Part shown: piece after piece, positions 1-8,798 of the stretch
Numbering within the stretch: position 1 is the first letter of the stretch
Layout of the letters: each line of letters starts with the position of its first letter
Assembly: GCF_007004645.1 (NCBI RefSeq)
Contig: NZ_ML660019.1
Coordinates: forward strand, 826,437-890,436
Length of the DNA stretch: 64,000 nt
DNA from: Aliiroseovarius halocynthiae
GTDB lineage: Bacteria; Pseudomonadota; Alphaproteobacteria; Rhodobacterales; Rhodobacteraceae
Reading direction: 5' to 3'
The notes under the pieces: generated by a model
The model's database searches: none
Seen by the model: only the letters and a program-made list of their open reading frames with translations
What the model was told of the DNA's origin: nothing
Position numbers and translations under genes: made by a program

Positions 1-225
1 GCGGTCGACTAGCCACATCAGAATGGCTGCGGTTTCGAACACCACCCCGTCCGGCGTCTCAAGCGCTGGGATTGTCCCCATCGGATTGACCTTCAGATAT
101 GCCGCACTGTGCTGTGCATTGCTGGCACGGTCCACCAGAACGGTTTCATAGGGGGTGCCCAGCTCTTCCAACACAAGGCGGATGATTAGTGAGGCGTTGT
201 CGGGGGCGTAGTGAAGTTTCAACAT
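1..225 (-). CDS. Glutathione S-transferase family protein, N-terminal part (cut by window edge)
   Basis: The minus-strand frame from the ATG at 223-225 runs 75 codons to the window edge without a stop. The peptide has the thioredoxin-fold start of bacterial GSTs: MLKLHYAPDNAS at the start, a glutathione-site NPMGTIPAL stretch at residues 47-55, and the ETAAILMWL helix at 64-72 following a conserved acidic residue. These proteins conjugate glutathione to electrophiles or act in related thiol chemistry in the cytosol. Only the N-terminal domain is visible, so the class and substrate cannot be assigned. It is divergent from rpiA, with about 130 bases between the two starts. Confidence 0.8.
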   Translation of the reverse strand, partial: MLKLHYAPDNASLIIRLVLEELGTPYETVLVDRASNAQHSAAYLKVNPMGTIPALETPDGVVFETAAILMWLVDR

Positions 226-355
226 GCGGCGACCCAAACAAATTCAACGCGCTGTGACCAGAAAAATCGCACTTTTGGCCGCAGCATGCTCGCCAAGACG
301 CGGTGGGACCTCTATAAATTTCCCAATATTTTATATATCTAAGGGATTCGTAATC

Positions 356-1138
356 ATGTCTGCCCAATTATCCCCCATTGATGCGGCCAAAAGCATTGCC
401 GCTAAATTTGCGGTTCAGTTCGTTGAAGATGGTATGCGTGTTGGGTTGGGAACGGGCTCAACTTCGGCTTGGATGATCCGGTATCTCGGCGAGCGTATAA
501 AAGACGACGGACTGGACATCGTCTGCGTACCCAGTAGCCAGCGAACGGCGGAGTTGGCGGAGGGCGCAGGGATTCGTCTTTCCAGACTGGATGATGTGAA
601 GTGGCTTGATGTGACGATTGATGGCGCAGATGAGTATGACGGCGAGCTGACGTTGATCAAGGGCGGCGGCGGAGCGCTACTACAGGAAAAAATTATCGCG
701 ACCGCTTCGGATCGGATGATCGTGATCGCTGACCACTCCAAAGAAGTTGGACATCTCGGCGCGGCGCCGCTACCGATCGAAGTGGTGCCCTTCGGATTGC
801 AAACCACCCGCGCAATGGTCGAAGCCGTTTTGGAAGGAATGGACGTGCTTGGCTGGGAGGCTGCAGTGCGCCGGGTTGATGGAAGCCCATTCACGACCGA
901 TGCTGGCAACCATATCCTAGACTTGCACCTGAACCGCATTGGCGACCCTCGCCGACTGGCTTTGGCGCTGAACCAGGTGCCAGGCGTCGTTGAAAACGGC
1001 TTGTTCATTGATATCTGCGATGTGGTTGTCGCCGGGCACGGAGATGGCCGTGTCGAGGTGACGGATCTGGAAAACGGTACAATCAGTGAAGCTTTGATGG
1101 ATGTTGAGCAAGCCAGCAATATCTTTGCCAACCTGTGA
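356..1138 (+). CDS. rpiA: Ribose-5-phosphate isomerase A
   Basis: Interconverts ribose 5-phosphate and ribulose 5-phosphate in the non-oxidative pentose phosphate pathway. The protein is 260 aa, close to the usual 220-260. Visible family motifs are GLGTGST at 30-36 (phosphate loop), DGADE at 89-93, KGGGGA at 102-107 and the following catalytic-region Glu111. The frame is open upstream to 224, but homology begins at the ATG at 356; the upstream stretch is AT-rich leader sequence with no protein-like content. A short imperfect inverted repeat lies just after the stop but lacks a T tract. The next gene, gor, is on the same strand 138 bases on and may be transcribed separately. Confidence 0.95.
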   Translation: MSAQLSPIDAAKSIAAKFAVQFVEDGMRVGLGTGSTSAWMIRYLGERIKDDGLDIVCVPSSQRTAELAEGAGIRLSRLDDVKWLDVTIDGADEYDGELTLIKGGGGALLQEKIIATASDRMIVIADHSKEVGHLGAAPLPIEVVPFGLQTTRAMVEAVLEGMDVLGWEAAVRRVDGSPFTTDAGNHILDLHLNRIGDPRRLALALNQVPGVVENGLFIDICDVVVAGHGDGRVEVTDLENGTISEALMDVEQASNIFANL

Positions 1139-1276
1139 TCCGCACTGAGCGCGGATTCGTGATCATTGTGTCAGGAGCCGGGGGTGGAAAGCCGCGCCCC
1201 AAATGCATAACTTTCTGCGACGACAAACCTATATGTGATGCGCACCCGGTCGGGTGGGACGTGAAAGGCAACGGAA

Positions 1277-2644
1277 ATGAGCGGATTTGACTATGACCTC
1301 TTTGTGATCGGCGGCGGTTCGGGCGGCGTTCGCGCTGGTCGCGTCGCAGCCGAGGGCGGCGCGAAAGTGGCGTTGGCGGAAGAGTTCCGTATGGGCGGTA
1401 CCTGTGTCATCCGTGGCTGTGTGCCGAAAAAGCTGATGGTCTTTGCCTCGCAACATGGGCCCGCTGCTGCAGACGCGGCTGCTTATGGTTGGAAGGGCAA
1501 TGCGCGTGGTGAATTTGACTGGAAAGACACATTCCGCCCGGCACTTCACGCCGAGTTGGATCGTCTGGAAAGCATCTACACCCGCAACCTCGGCAACTCG
1601 GGTGCCGACATCTACAACGCACGCGCGGTTGTGAAGGATGCCCATACAGTCGAGCTGTCGACCGGTGAAACCTTCACCGCCAAACACATCTTGGTGGCCA
1701 CCGGCGGACGCCCGTTCATTCCCGATACACCGGGTGCGGCCGAGCTGGGGATTACCTCGAATGAAGTGTTCAATCTGGAAGACTTCCCTGAGCGGATCCT
1801 GATCGTGGGTGGTGGATATATCGCGACAGAGTTTGCTTGTATCTTCAACGGCCTGGGCAGCCATGTGGCGCAATGGTATCGCGGCGCACAAATCCTGCGC
1901 GGCTTTGATGATGAAGTGCGCGGTTTCCTGGCCGAACACATCCGCGAGCGTGGTGTAGACCTGCATGTGGGCCTTGAGGTCGAGCGGATGGAGCGCCGCG
2001 ACGGCGCCATTTGGGTCAAAGGTACGGATGGGCGCGAAGAAACCTTCGATCAGGTGCTCTTTGCAACGGGGCGTGTGCCGAATACCGACGGTCTGGGTCT
2101 GGAAGAAACAGGCGTAAAGCTAGGCCGTGGTGGCGAAGTGGTCGTGGATGACTACAGCCAGACCTCGGTCCCGTCGATCTATGCGGTGGGCGACGTAACC
2201 AACCGGATCACCCTGACCCCGGTTGCGATCCGCGAAGGCATGGCCTTTGTGGAAACAGTCTTTAACGGCAATCCGACAAAACCGGATCACGAGAATGTCG
2301 CCTCGGCCGTGTTCACCCAACCGGAATACGGCACGGTAGGTCTGTCCGAGGAAGACGCCCGCGTGCAGGAAAAAGTCGACGTCTATTGTGCCGCCTTCCG
2401 CCCCATGCAGAAAAGCTTCATCGGGTCGAACGAGCGCGTGCTGTTCAAGTTGATTGTCAGCCAGGCCACTCAAAAAGTGCTGGGTGTGCATATCGTGGGC
2501 GACGGCGCAGGCGAGATGATTCAGTTGGCCGCTGTGGCTGTGAAAATGGGCGCAACCAAGACGGATTTCGACCGAACCGTGGCCGTTCATCCGACCATGT
2601 CGGAAGAGATCGTGCTGATGAAGTCACCCACGCGCAGCGACTGA
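1277..2644 (+). CDS. gor: Glutathione-disulfide reductase
   Basis: Flavoprotein of 455 aa that reduces glutathione disulfide with NADPH in the cytosol. It has an FAD-binding GGGSGG at 12-17 and the redox-active pair Cys43/Cys48 in GTCVIRGC. It also has a second dinucleotide fold (VGGGYIATEF, near residue 178) and the C-terminal HPTMSEE with His438 and Glu443, the active-site base pair of the disulfide reductase family. Arginines after the second fold (YRG...LRGFD) suggest NADPH preference and favour glutathione reductase over lipoamide dehydrogenase or mercuric reductase. ATG at 1277 is preceded by a purine-rich ribosome site. A T-rich hairpin at 2673-2699 ends the unit. Confidence 0.93.
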   Translation: MSGFDYDLFVIGGGSGGVRAGRVAAEGGAKVALAEEFRMGGTCVIRGCVPKKLMVFASQHGPAAADAAAYGWKGNARGEFDWKDTFRPALHAELDRLESIYTRNLGNSGADIYNARAVVKDAHTVELSTGETFTAKHILVATGGRPFIPDTPGAAELGITSNEVFNLEDFPERILIVGGGYIATEFACIFNGLGSHVAQWYRGAQILRGFDDEVRGFLAEHIRERGVDLHVGLEVERMERRDGAIWVKGTDGREETFDQVLFATGRVPNTDGLGLEETGVKLGRGGEVVVDDYSQTSVPSIYAVGDVTNRITLTPVAIREGMAFVETVFNGNPTKPDHENVASAVFTQPEYGTVGLSEEDARVQEKVDVYCAAFRPMQKSFIGSNERVLFKLIVSQATQKVLGVHIVGDGAGEMIQLAAVAVKMGATKTDFDRTVAVHPTMSEEIVLMKSPTRSD

Positions 2645-2672
2645 TCCAGCAATAAGTGCATCTAAACATGTG

Positions 2673-2699
2673 AAAAGGGGGCGCATTGCGGCCCCTTTG
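2673..2699 (+). terminator. Intrinsic terminator after gor
   Basis: AAAGGGG at 2674-2680 pairs with CCCCTTT at 2692-2698 around a GC-rich loop. It lies 30 bases past the gor stop and upstream of hflK. The T tract is short. Confidence 0.6.
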
Positions 2700-2773
2700 C
2701 CTTGAAATTCTGCGCCCGAAGGGCCAGTTATGAGCGCGAAACCCTGTTTTCAACACGGAAGGAATAGGACCAG

Positions 2774-3931
2774 ATGGCCAGCGATAATGGCGGTCCCTGG
2801 GGCGGCGGTGGAAACCGTGGCGGCTCTGACGGACGTCCCCCCTCGAATAATGGTGGCAACCGCGGCGGAAATAATCGCCCCGGCGGTGACAACCCCCAGA
2901 TCCCTGAAATCGACGAGCTGATGAAAAAAGGCCAAGAACAGCTGCGCGTGCTGATGGGGGGTCGTGGCGATTCCCGAAAAGGCGGCGGTCAGGGTGGCCA
3001 AGGGGCAGGTGGTCCCGGTATTGGGCGCGGCTCGATTCTGCTGATCGCATTGGTTGCGGCTGCGGTTTGGGTCTTTGCCAGTTTCTATCGCGTGGACACG
3101 TCCGAGCAATCGGTCGAACTGCTGTTTGGGGAGCGCTATGGCGTCGGGCAAGAGGGTCTGAATTTCGCCCCGTGGCCCGTTGTGACCAAGGAAATCTACC
3201 CCGTGACCCGCGAGAATGTCATCAACATCGGTGATGGCACATCTGAAGGCCTGATGCTGACCGGCGACGAAAACATCGTCGACATTGATTTCCAGGTCGT
3301 GTGGAACATCTCGGACATTGAAAAATTCGTGTTCAACCTGGCCGCTCCCGAAAACACCATTCAGGCCGTATCCGAATCCGCCATGCGCGAGATTATCGCG
3401 CGCTCGCTCCTGGCACCGGTCTTAACTTCGGACCGTGGTGTTATTGCGCAAGAGCTGGAAGAACTGATTCAGTCCACGCTCGATGGCTATCAGTCGGGTG
3501 TGAACATCGTGCGTGTGAACTTTGACCGCGCTGACCCGCCCGCAGAAGTGATCGACAGCTTCCGTGAAGTTCAAGCCGCAGAACAGACCCGCGATACGTT
3601 GCAGAAACAGGCCGACGCCTATGCCAACCGCGTTGTGGCGGCTGCCCGTGGTGAAGCGGCTCAGTTGGTAGAGCAGGCCGAAGGCTATCGCGCACAGGTC
3701 GTGAACGAAGCCGAAGGTGAAGCTGCACGTTTCCTTGCTGTGTTCGAAGAATACCAGAAGGCGCAGGACATCACCCGCAAACGTCTGTATTTGGAAACGC
3801 TGGAAAAAGTCATGACCAGCGTCGACAAGGTCATTCTGGATGAGGCCATCAGTGGTGGCAACGGTGTCGTGCCCTATCTGCCCCTGAACGAGCTGAACAA
3901 ATCACAATCAAACAGCGGAGGGTCGAACTGA
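2774..3931 (+). CDS. hflK: HflK, membrane-bound FtsH modulator subunit
   Basis: SPFH/prohibitin-type membrane protein of 385 aa that, with HflC, forms the periplasmic-side cage around FtsH and tunes membrane protein turnover. The N-terminal ~80 residues are Gly/Asn-rich and disordered, typical of HflK. One transmembrane segment lies at about 86-105, followed by the SPFH domain and a charged Ala/Glu-rich coiled coil (about 255-320). ATG 2774 has an AAGGAA-type ribosome site. The stop overlaps the hflC start by one base, so the two are translationally coupled. ftsH itself lies 15 kb downstream in this window. Confidence 0.93.
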   Translation: MASDNGGPWGGGGNRGGSDGRPPSNNGGNRGGNNRPGGDNPQIPEIDELMKKGQEQLRVLMGGRGDSRKGGGQGGQGAGGPGIGRGSILLIALVAAAVWVFASFYRVDTSEQSVELLFGERYGVGQEGLNFAPWPVVTKEIYPVTRENVINIGDGTSEGLMLTGDENIVDIDFQVVWNISDIEKFVFNLAAPENTIQAVSESAMREIIARSLLAPVLTSDRGVIAQELEELIQSTLDGYQSGVNIVRVNFDRADPPAEVIDSFREVQAAEQTRDTLQKQADAYANRVVAAARGEAAQLVEQAEGYRAQVVNEAEGEAARFLAVFEEYQKAQDITRKRLYLETLEKVMTSVDKVILDEAISGGNGVVPYLPLNELNKSQSNSGGSN

Positions 3932-4803
3932 TGAAACGTACTCAAATCGCTCTTTTTGTCATGTTCGCTCTGGTCGTTGGTGCGTTGCAGGCAGTCTATA
4001 TCATTGATGAGCGGCAGACCGCGCTACGTCTGTGGTTCGGTGAAGTAACAGCCGAAATCCGCGAGCCGGGCCTGAATTTCAAAGTTCCGTTCCTGCACGA
4101 GATCGTCAAATACGATGACCGGATCTTGCCGCTGGATACGCGAAAGCTGGAAGTGACCCCGGCCGATGGTCGCCGTCTTGAGGTCGACGCGTTTGCCCGT
4201 TGGCGCATTGCGGATGCCAAACAGTTCCGCCGTGCGGTTGGCGCAAGCTCGATCGAAGGTGCGCGTCCGCGTCTTGAACGGATCCTGAACGCTGAATTGC
4301 GCGAGGTTCTGGGTAAAGTGAACTCGGGCGCTGTTTTGTCGGCAGACCGTGTGGTTCTGATGAACCAGATCCGCGATCAGGCGCGTGCGCAAGCTTTGTC
4401 GCTTGGCGTTGATATCGTTGACGTGCGGATCAAGCGCGCCGACCTGCCCAAGCAGAACCTTGAAGCCACATTTGAACGGATGCGCGCCGAACGTCAGCGT
4501 CTGGCCGCAGACGAAATCGCCCGCGGTAATGAAGCCGCGCAGCGTCTTCGTGCGACCGCAGATCGTACCGTGGTGGAAACCGTATCGGAAGCCCGCAAGA
4601 ACGCGCAGATCGTTCGCGGTGAAGCAGACGCTCGCCGTACCGCCATTCTGGCGGATGCTCTGGGCCGTGATGCCGAGTTCTTTACCTTCCTGCGTTCGCT
4701 GGAAGCCTATGAGAAATCTCTGACGACGGGCAATTCGTCGCTGGTGATTTCACCAGATAGCGAGTTCTTCGACTATCTGGAATCAGAACAAGGGCGCCAA
4801 TGA
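3931..4803 (+). CDS. hflC: HflC, membrane-bound FtsH modulator subunit
   Basis: Partner of HflK, 290 aa. It has an uncleaved transmembrane anchor at about residues 6-24, an SPFH domain opening with the DERQTALRLWFGEV stretch, and a long charged coiled coil (about 190-240) ending in the conserved EAYEKSL region. It is coupled to hflK upstream (1-base overlap) and to the DUF2065 gene downstream (4-base overlap), so hflK, hflC and two small genes form one operon. Confidence 0.93.
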   Translation: MKRTQIALFVMFALVVGALQAVYIIDERQTALRLWFGEVTAEIREPGLNFKVPFLHEIVKYDDRILPLDTRKLEVTPADGRRLEVDAFARWRIADAKQFRRAVGASSIEGARPRLERILNAELREVLGKVNSGAVLSADRVVLMNQIRDQARAQALSLGVDIVDVRIKRADLPKQNLEATFERMRAERQRLAADEIARGNEAAQRLRATADRTVVETVSEARKNAQIVRGEADARRTAILADALGRDAEFFTFLRSLEAYEKSLTTGNSSLVISPDSEFFDYLESEQGRQ

Positions 4804-4991
4804 GCCTTGTTCTGCTAGGCATCGGGCTTGTGCTCGTGATCGAGGGGCTGGTGTTCGCACTGGCCCCTTCGCGTCTGGATGATCTGGTTCAGATGATGGC
4901 GTCCATGTCGCGCGATCAACGGCGCATGATTGGCTTGGTGGCGCTGGCGCTTGGAGTGCTTCTTGTCTGGCTATCAGGCATTCGCCCATGA
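4800..4991 (+). CDS. Small inner-membrane protein, DUF2065 (YjeT-like)
   Basis: Protein of 63 aa with two hydrophobic helices (about 3-21 and 43-60) joined by a short charged loop (SMSRDQRRM), the layout of the DUF2065/YjeT family commonly found directly after hflC. Function is unknown; the conserved neighbourhood suggests a role linked to the HflKC-FtsH complex (inference). It starts inside the hflC stop (ATGA) and its own stop overlaps the next start, so it is translationally coupled on both sides. Confidence 0.85.
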   Translation: MSLVLLGIGLVLVIEGLVFALAPSRLDDLVQMMASMSRDQRRMIGLVALALGVLLVWLSGIRP

Positions 4992-5260
4992 CGCAGACCG
5001 CGATCCGGTTTGAGGCAGTAATTTTGCGTAAGCAAGATGATCTGCCCCGCTATATTATCATCAAGCCCGAGATCGCCCGCGCGTTCTCGGGCTCTTTCGA
5101 TGCTCAAGTATCTTTGAATGATGGTCAGCTATTCCATCGTCGCATTCACCCTTGGGGAAAAGGGTCGGACGCGTATTTCTTCAACCTGACCAAGGTGCAA
5201 TGTTACAAGGCTGAATTGGGCACCGGCGACATGTGCCATGTGACCGTGATTCCCGTCTGA
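4988..5260 (+). CDS. Small DUF1905-like protein
   Basis: Protein of 90 aa with no signal or membrane segment. Its pattern resembles a DUF1905 beta-barrel fold: an early F-x-A-x-I-x-R strand, a 'pRYIIIKPEI' strand, an 'RRIHPWGKGSDAYFFNLTK' segment and a closing 'GTGDMCHVTVIPV'. That assignment is by eye and moderate. The start overlaps the DUF2065 stop (ATGA), so it is the fourth gene of the hflKC operon. The biochemical role is not known. Confidence 0.7.
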   Translation: MTQTAIRFEAVILRKQDDLPRYIIIKPEIARAFSGSFDAQVSLNDGQLFHRRIHPWGKGSDAYFFNLTKVQCYKAELGTGDMCHVTVIPV

Positions 5261-5397
5261 TTGCTCACGCTGTGTTACGCACGTTCACATACCGGTGAGA
5301 TCGCATTCCAAACTTTGCGTTGCGCTTTCCCGCTCCTATCTAGAGACTATCATTCAAGCGGATGTTTCATCCGGTAGTTATCGAAAAGGAGAGTAGT

Positions 5398-6891
5398 GTG
5401 AGAGCGCAGGCATACGCCATCAGGCAGGTGCAGTCAGAGTTTTATCGGGGTTTTGTGGCCCTGATCCTTGCGGTCGCCACTTTGTTGGCAACATCCATTC
5501 GGGTAGACGCACGCGGTGCGCCGGAAAGCTTCGCGGATCTGGCCGAGCAGGTCAGCCCGGCTGTGGTGAACATCACCACCTCGACCATTGTGGCAGGTCG
5601 TGAAGGCGGCCCGCAGCCAATGATCCCCGAAGGCAGCCCATTTGAAGAGTTTTTCCGCGATTTCCTAGAGCGCAATCAGCAAGGTCCGAATGGCGATCAG
5701 GCCGAACCGCGCCAGCGTCGCAGTCAGGCTTTGGGGTCCGGCTTTGTCATTTCTGAAGATGGATTCATCGTCACCAACAACCATGTCATTGAAGGCGCAG
5801 ATGAAATTCTGATCGAATTTTTCGACCGGGACGAGCAGCTGGAAGCCAAGGTGATCGGTACAGACCCCAACACGGATATTGCACTTCTGAAAGTCGAAAG
5901 CGACGAGCCGCTGACCTATGTCAGTTTCGGGGACAGCGACATCATGCGCGTTGGCGATTGGGTGATGGCCGTGGGTAACCCGCTTGGGCAAGGTTTTTCG
6001 GTGTCTGCTGGGATCGTGTCACAGCGCAACCGCGAACTGTCGGGTAACTATGACGACTATATTCAAACCGATGCGGCCATTAACCGTGGAAACTCGGGCG
6101 GTCCGCTGTTCAACATGGACGGTCAGGTGATCGGCGTGAACACCGCAATCCTAAGCCCCAATGGTGGCTCGATCGGGATCGGGTTTGCCATGTCCTCGGC
6201 CGTGGTGGATCGTGTGGTTGCTCAGTTGAAGGAGTTCGGCGAAACCCGCCGCGGTTGGCTGGGTGTGCGTATTCAGAACATCACAGATGACATTGCCGAG
6301 GCATTGGGTCTGGAAAGCACGGACGGCGCGATGGTGACGGATGTACCGGATGGTCCTGCGAAAGATGCGGGCATTCAGGTGAACGACGTGATCCTAAGCT
6401 TTGACGGAGTCGAGGTCACAGATTCGGGCGAACTTGTGCGCACTGTGGGCAATGCCCCTGTCGGCAAGGCTGTGCGCGTGATGATCCTGCGTGATGGTAA
6501 GACCGAAACCATTCTTGTGACGCTTGGGCGTCGCGAAGATGCGGTTGCAGCCTCGAACCAAGGTGAAGAAGCACCTTCGGCCCCGGCGGAACCCAGCAAG
6601 CTTCTGGGCATGTCGTTGGCTCCGTTGGATGACACCTCGCGCGAAGCACTGGGGCTGAACCCGGGCGAAGAAGGGCTTGCCGTTCTGGACATCGACGAAG
6701 ACACCGAGGCCTTCGAAAAGGGCATTCGCGCTGGTGATGTGATTTCGGAAGCCGGGCAACAGCCGGTGACCTCGATCAAAGATCTGGAGGACAGCTTGCA
6801 GGTGGCGCGTGATGGCGGGCGGAAGTCGGTTCTGCTTTTGGTGCGTCGCGACGGCAACCCGCGCTTTGTGGCATTGTCGCTGGGTGAATAG
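5398..6891 (+). CDS. Do/DegP-family periplasmic serine endoprotease
   Basis: HtrA-type protease for misfolded envelope proteins, 497 aa from the GTG at 5398. That start has an AAGGAG site five to six bases upstream, whereas the in-frame ATG at 5362 has none. It has an N-terminal hydrophobic signal segment (about 20-33), a trypsin-like domain with triad His129, Asp160 and Ser233 (NNHV, NTDIALLKV and RGNSGGPL), and two PDZ domains (about 285-370 and 400-495). Length and domain order fit DegP/DegQ/MucD; which of these it corresponds to cannot be decided by sequence reading. It probably has its own promoter in the 137-base gap. Strong hairpins follow the stop. Confidence 0.92.
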   Translation: MRAQAYAIRQVQSEFYRGFVALILAVATLLATSIRVDARGAPESFADLAEQVSPAVVNITTSTIVAGREGGPQPMIPEGSPFEEFFRDFLERNQQGPNGDQAEPRQRRSQALGSGFVISEDGFIVTNNHVIEGADEILIEFFDRDEQLEAKVIGTDPNTDIALLKVESDEPLTYVSFGDSDIMRVGDWVMAVGNPLGQGFSVSAGIVSQRNRELSGNYDDYIQTDAAINRGNSGGPLFNMDGQVIGVNTAILSPNGGSIGIGFAMSSAVVDRVVAQLKEFGETRRGWLGVRIQNITDDIAEALGLESTDGAMVTDVPDGPAKDAGIQVNDVILSFDGVEVTDSGELVRTVGNAPVGKAVRVMILRDGKTETILVTLGRREDAVAASNQGEEAPSAPAEPSKLLGMSLAPLDDTSREALGLNPGEEGLAVLDIDEDTEAFEKGIRAGDVISEAGQQPVTSIKDLEDSLQVARDGGRKSVLLLVRRDGNPRFVALSLGE

Positions 6892-6906
6892 GCCAAAAAA
6901 GAAATA

Positions 6907-6931
6907 GCCCGCCAGAGCGTATCTGGCGGGC
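6907..6931. terminator. Hairpin after the Do protease gene
   Basis: A perfect 10-bp stem (GCCCGCCAGA / TCTGGCGGGC) with a 5-base loop starts 15 bases past the protease stop. A-rich runs on both sides make it usable in either direction. Confidence 0.7.
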
Positions 6932-6969
6932 AAAAAGAAACCCGCGCTAATCGGCGCGGGTTTCTTTTT
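6932..6969. terminator. Bidirectional intrinsic terminator between convergent genes
   Basis: A 16-bp near-continuous stem has core GAAACCCGCGC at 6937-6947 and GCGCGGGTTTC at 6954-6964. It is flanked by A5 on the left and T5 on the right, so it can stop transcription from the protease on the plus strand and from the DUF1127 gene on the minus strand. Confidence 0.85.
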
Positions 6970-7023
6970 GTCTGGTCCTGAACAGTGTTGTTCAGGTCAA
7001 ACAGATTGGTGAGTGGTGAGGTC

Positions 7024-7218
7024 TTAGATCGTGTCGATATCGGCGCGGCACAGCCCGATATCTTCAAGCTCGCGATCTGTCAGTTTCGACAGTGCGTTGC
7101 GGGTTTCGCGAGCGTCATTCCAGGCGACCACAGCGGCAACAATACCGCGCATGGCGTCGGACAGACGGCCCCCGAAGACACCGCCGGTTACGGGAGTCAT
7201 GGTTTCGAAAGCAGCCAT
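7024..7218 (-). CDS. DUF1127 small protein
   Basis: Protein of 64 aa from the ATG at 7218; the longer open frame to 7338 lacks family similarity. The C-terminal half has the DUF1127 signature: an Arg-rich helix with NALSKLTDRELEDIGLCRADI near residues 42-62. Short DUF1127 proteins of alphaproteobacteria have been linked to sRNA processing and to stress or nutrient responses (family knowledge). A second, different DUF1127 gene in this window (56429-56644) heads an RNA array; this copy has no such array downstream, only terminators. Confidence 0.85.
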   Translation of the reverse strand: MAAFETMTPVTGGVFGGRLSDAMRGIVAAVVAWNDARETRNALSKLTDRELEDIGLCRADIDTI

Positions 7219-7575
7219 TTTCGTGTCCTTCACAAAAAAGAGGTTGGGTGAGCTTGTTTGCTCTGAGGCGCCATCTAGGGCCGAAAATTCGCCCCCACAA
7301 GCACGGTTTTTTGCATGTCCCGTATGCGTTTTCTGCAACGGGTCGCTTTCGGAAAAAACAGGGTCGAAATTGGTCGGAAATTGGCGAAATTAACCATAAT
7401 CGGTCGGCGTTCAGTGAAATTATTTTTTGCTGGTGCCTTGAGCTTTGGCATGCTGCGCACACACCGGATTGTTTCACGCCAAATCCCGCTGGCCTATGTT
7501 CTTGTTTCGTGCTAGTTCTTGGCGCGACACAAAAACGCGCCGGAAAGGCCGTGAAATAACAGAGCAGGGCAGGAT
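7219..7575. other. Divergent intergenic region, DUF1127 / ruvC
   Basis: No protein-like frame. It holds the promoters of two divergent units. A TTAACCAT sequence at 7390-7397 matches the short variant of the CtrA site, but an 8-base match alone is weak. Confidence 0.5.
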
Positions 7576-8082
7576 ATGCGCATCATAGGCATTGACCCGG
7601 GACTTCGAAATATGGGCTGGGGTGTCGTTGATACCCAAGGGACTCGCCTGTCACATGTGGCCAACGGGGTCTGTATGTCGCGTACGGGGGATCTGGCCTC
7701 GCGGCTTTTGTCCTTGCACGAGCAACTCTCGGATGTAGTGGCGCGGTTTCAGCCGGATACGGCGGCTGTGGAACAGACATTTGTGAACAAAGACGCGGTC
7801 GGCACCCTGAAACTGGGGCAGGCACGCGGGATCGCGCTGCTTGTGCCGGCTCAGGCGGGGCTGTCGATTGGGGAATATGCGCCGAATGCGGTGAAGAAAG
7901 CCGTGGTGGGTGTGGGGCACGCCGACAAGCAACAAGTGGATCATATGGTGCGGATGCAATTGCCGGGGGTGCAAATCACCGGACCGGATGCGGCGGATGC
8001 TTTGGCCATTGCGATTTGCCATTCCTTCCACGCACAAAATGCAGGACGGCTTGAGGCCGCAGTGAAAAGGGCGACAGCATGA
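7576..8082 (+). CDS. ruvC: Holliday junction resolvase RuvC
   Basis: Endonuclease that cuts Holliday junctions after RuvAB branch migration. At 168 aa it has the family length. The four acidic catalytic residues sit at the same positions as in E. coli: Asp7 ([13 protein letters not shown]), Glu66 (AVEQTFVN), Asp138 and Asp141 (GPDAADALA). ATG 7576 is preceded by a GGCAGGA site. The stop overlaps the ruvA start by 4 bases, giving the usual ruvC-ruvA-ruvB operon. Confidence 0.96.
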   Translation: MRIIGIDPGLRNMGWGVVDTQGTRLSHVANGVCMSRTGDLASRLLSLHEQLSDVVARFQPDTAAVEQTFVNKDAVGTLKLGQARGIALLVPAQAGLSIGEYAPNAVKKAVVGVGHADKQQVDHMVRMQLPGVQITGPDAADALAIAICHSFHAQNAGRLEAAVKRATA

Positions 8083-8780
8083 TCGGACGGATCGCAGGAT
8101 GCATTGACTATCGGGCGGATGATCATGTGCTGATCGACGTGAAGGGCGTTGGCTATCTGGTCTATGTCTCGGACCGAACGATGTCGGCCCTGCCGGGAAA
8201 TGGCGAAGCCGTGGCGCTTTATACAGACCTTCTTGTCCGCGAAGACAATCTGCAACTTTTTGGCTTCACGTCTCTGGTCGAGAAAGAGTGGCATCGCCTT
8301 CTGATGAGCGTTCAGGGCGTGGGGGCGAAGGCCTCGATGGCCATTCTGGGCACGCTAGGCGCGGACGGCGTTAGCCGCGCAATCGCGCTGGGTGACTGGA
8401 ACGCGGTGAAGGCGGCCAAGGGGATCGGCCCCAAGACAGCACAGCGCGTGGTGAACGAGCTGAAAGATAAGGCGGCCAGCGTTATGGCGTTGGCAGGAGC
8501 AGGGGGTGCAGCTGGGGCAGGCTCAGGCGCTGTCGCGCCTGAGCCTGATCTCGATGACGTGGTCATCGAGACACCCGCAGTTGCGGGTGCGCAAGCAGTG
8601 CCCTTAACGCCAAATGTTGACCCCGCCGCGCAGGCTGAAGCTCTGTCTGCATTAACCAACCTGGGATACGCCCCCGGCGAGGCTGCCTCCTCCGTGGCGC
8701 AGGCTTTGGGGGATGATCCGGCGCTGGACACTGCCGGGTTGATCCGGGCTGCATTGAAACTGCTTGCGCCTAAAGACTAG
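8079..8780 (+). CDS. ruvA: Holliday junction branch migration protein RuvA
   Basis: Tetrameric junction-binding subunit that loads RuvB. The protein is 233 aa, slightly long because of an Ala/Gly-rich linker (about 140-175) before domain III. It opens with the OB-fold MIGRIAGCI, followed by two helix-hairpin-helix motifs ([13 protein letters not shown] and [13 protein letters not shown]). The C-terminal domain (about 185-233, [11 protein letters not shown]) is the RuvB-contacting part. Coupled to ruvC; ruvB starts 18 bases after its stop. Confidence 0.95.
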   Translation: MIGRIAGCIDYRADDHVLIDVKGVGYLVYVSDRTMSALPGNGEAVALYTDLLVREDNLQLFGFTSLVEKEWHRLLMSVQGVGAKASMAILGTLGADGVSRAIALGDWNAVKAAKGIGPKTAQRVVNELKDKAASVMALAGAGGAAGAGSGAVAPEPDLDDVVIETPAVAGAQAVPLTPNVDPAAQAEALSALTNLGYAPGEAASSVAQALGDDPALDTAGLIRAALKLLAPKD

Positions 8781-8798
8781 GCGCTAAAGGATTAGGTT

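Noticed and set aside
7390-7397. TTAACCAT as a CtrA site upstream of ruvC
   Set aside because: An 8-base match in a single place is expected by chance often enough; kept only as a note in the region entry.
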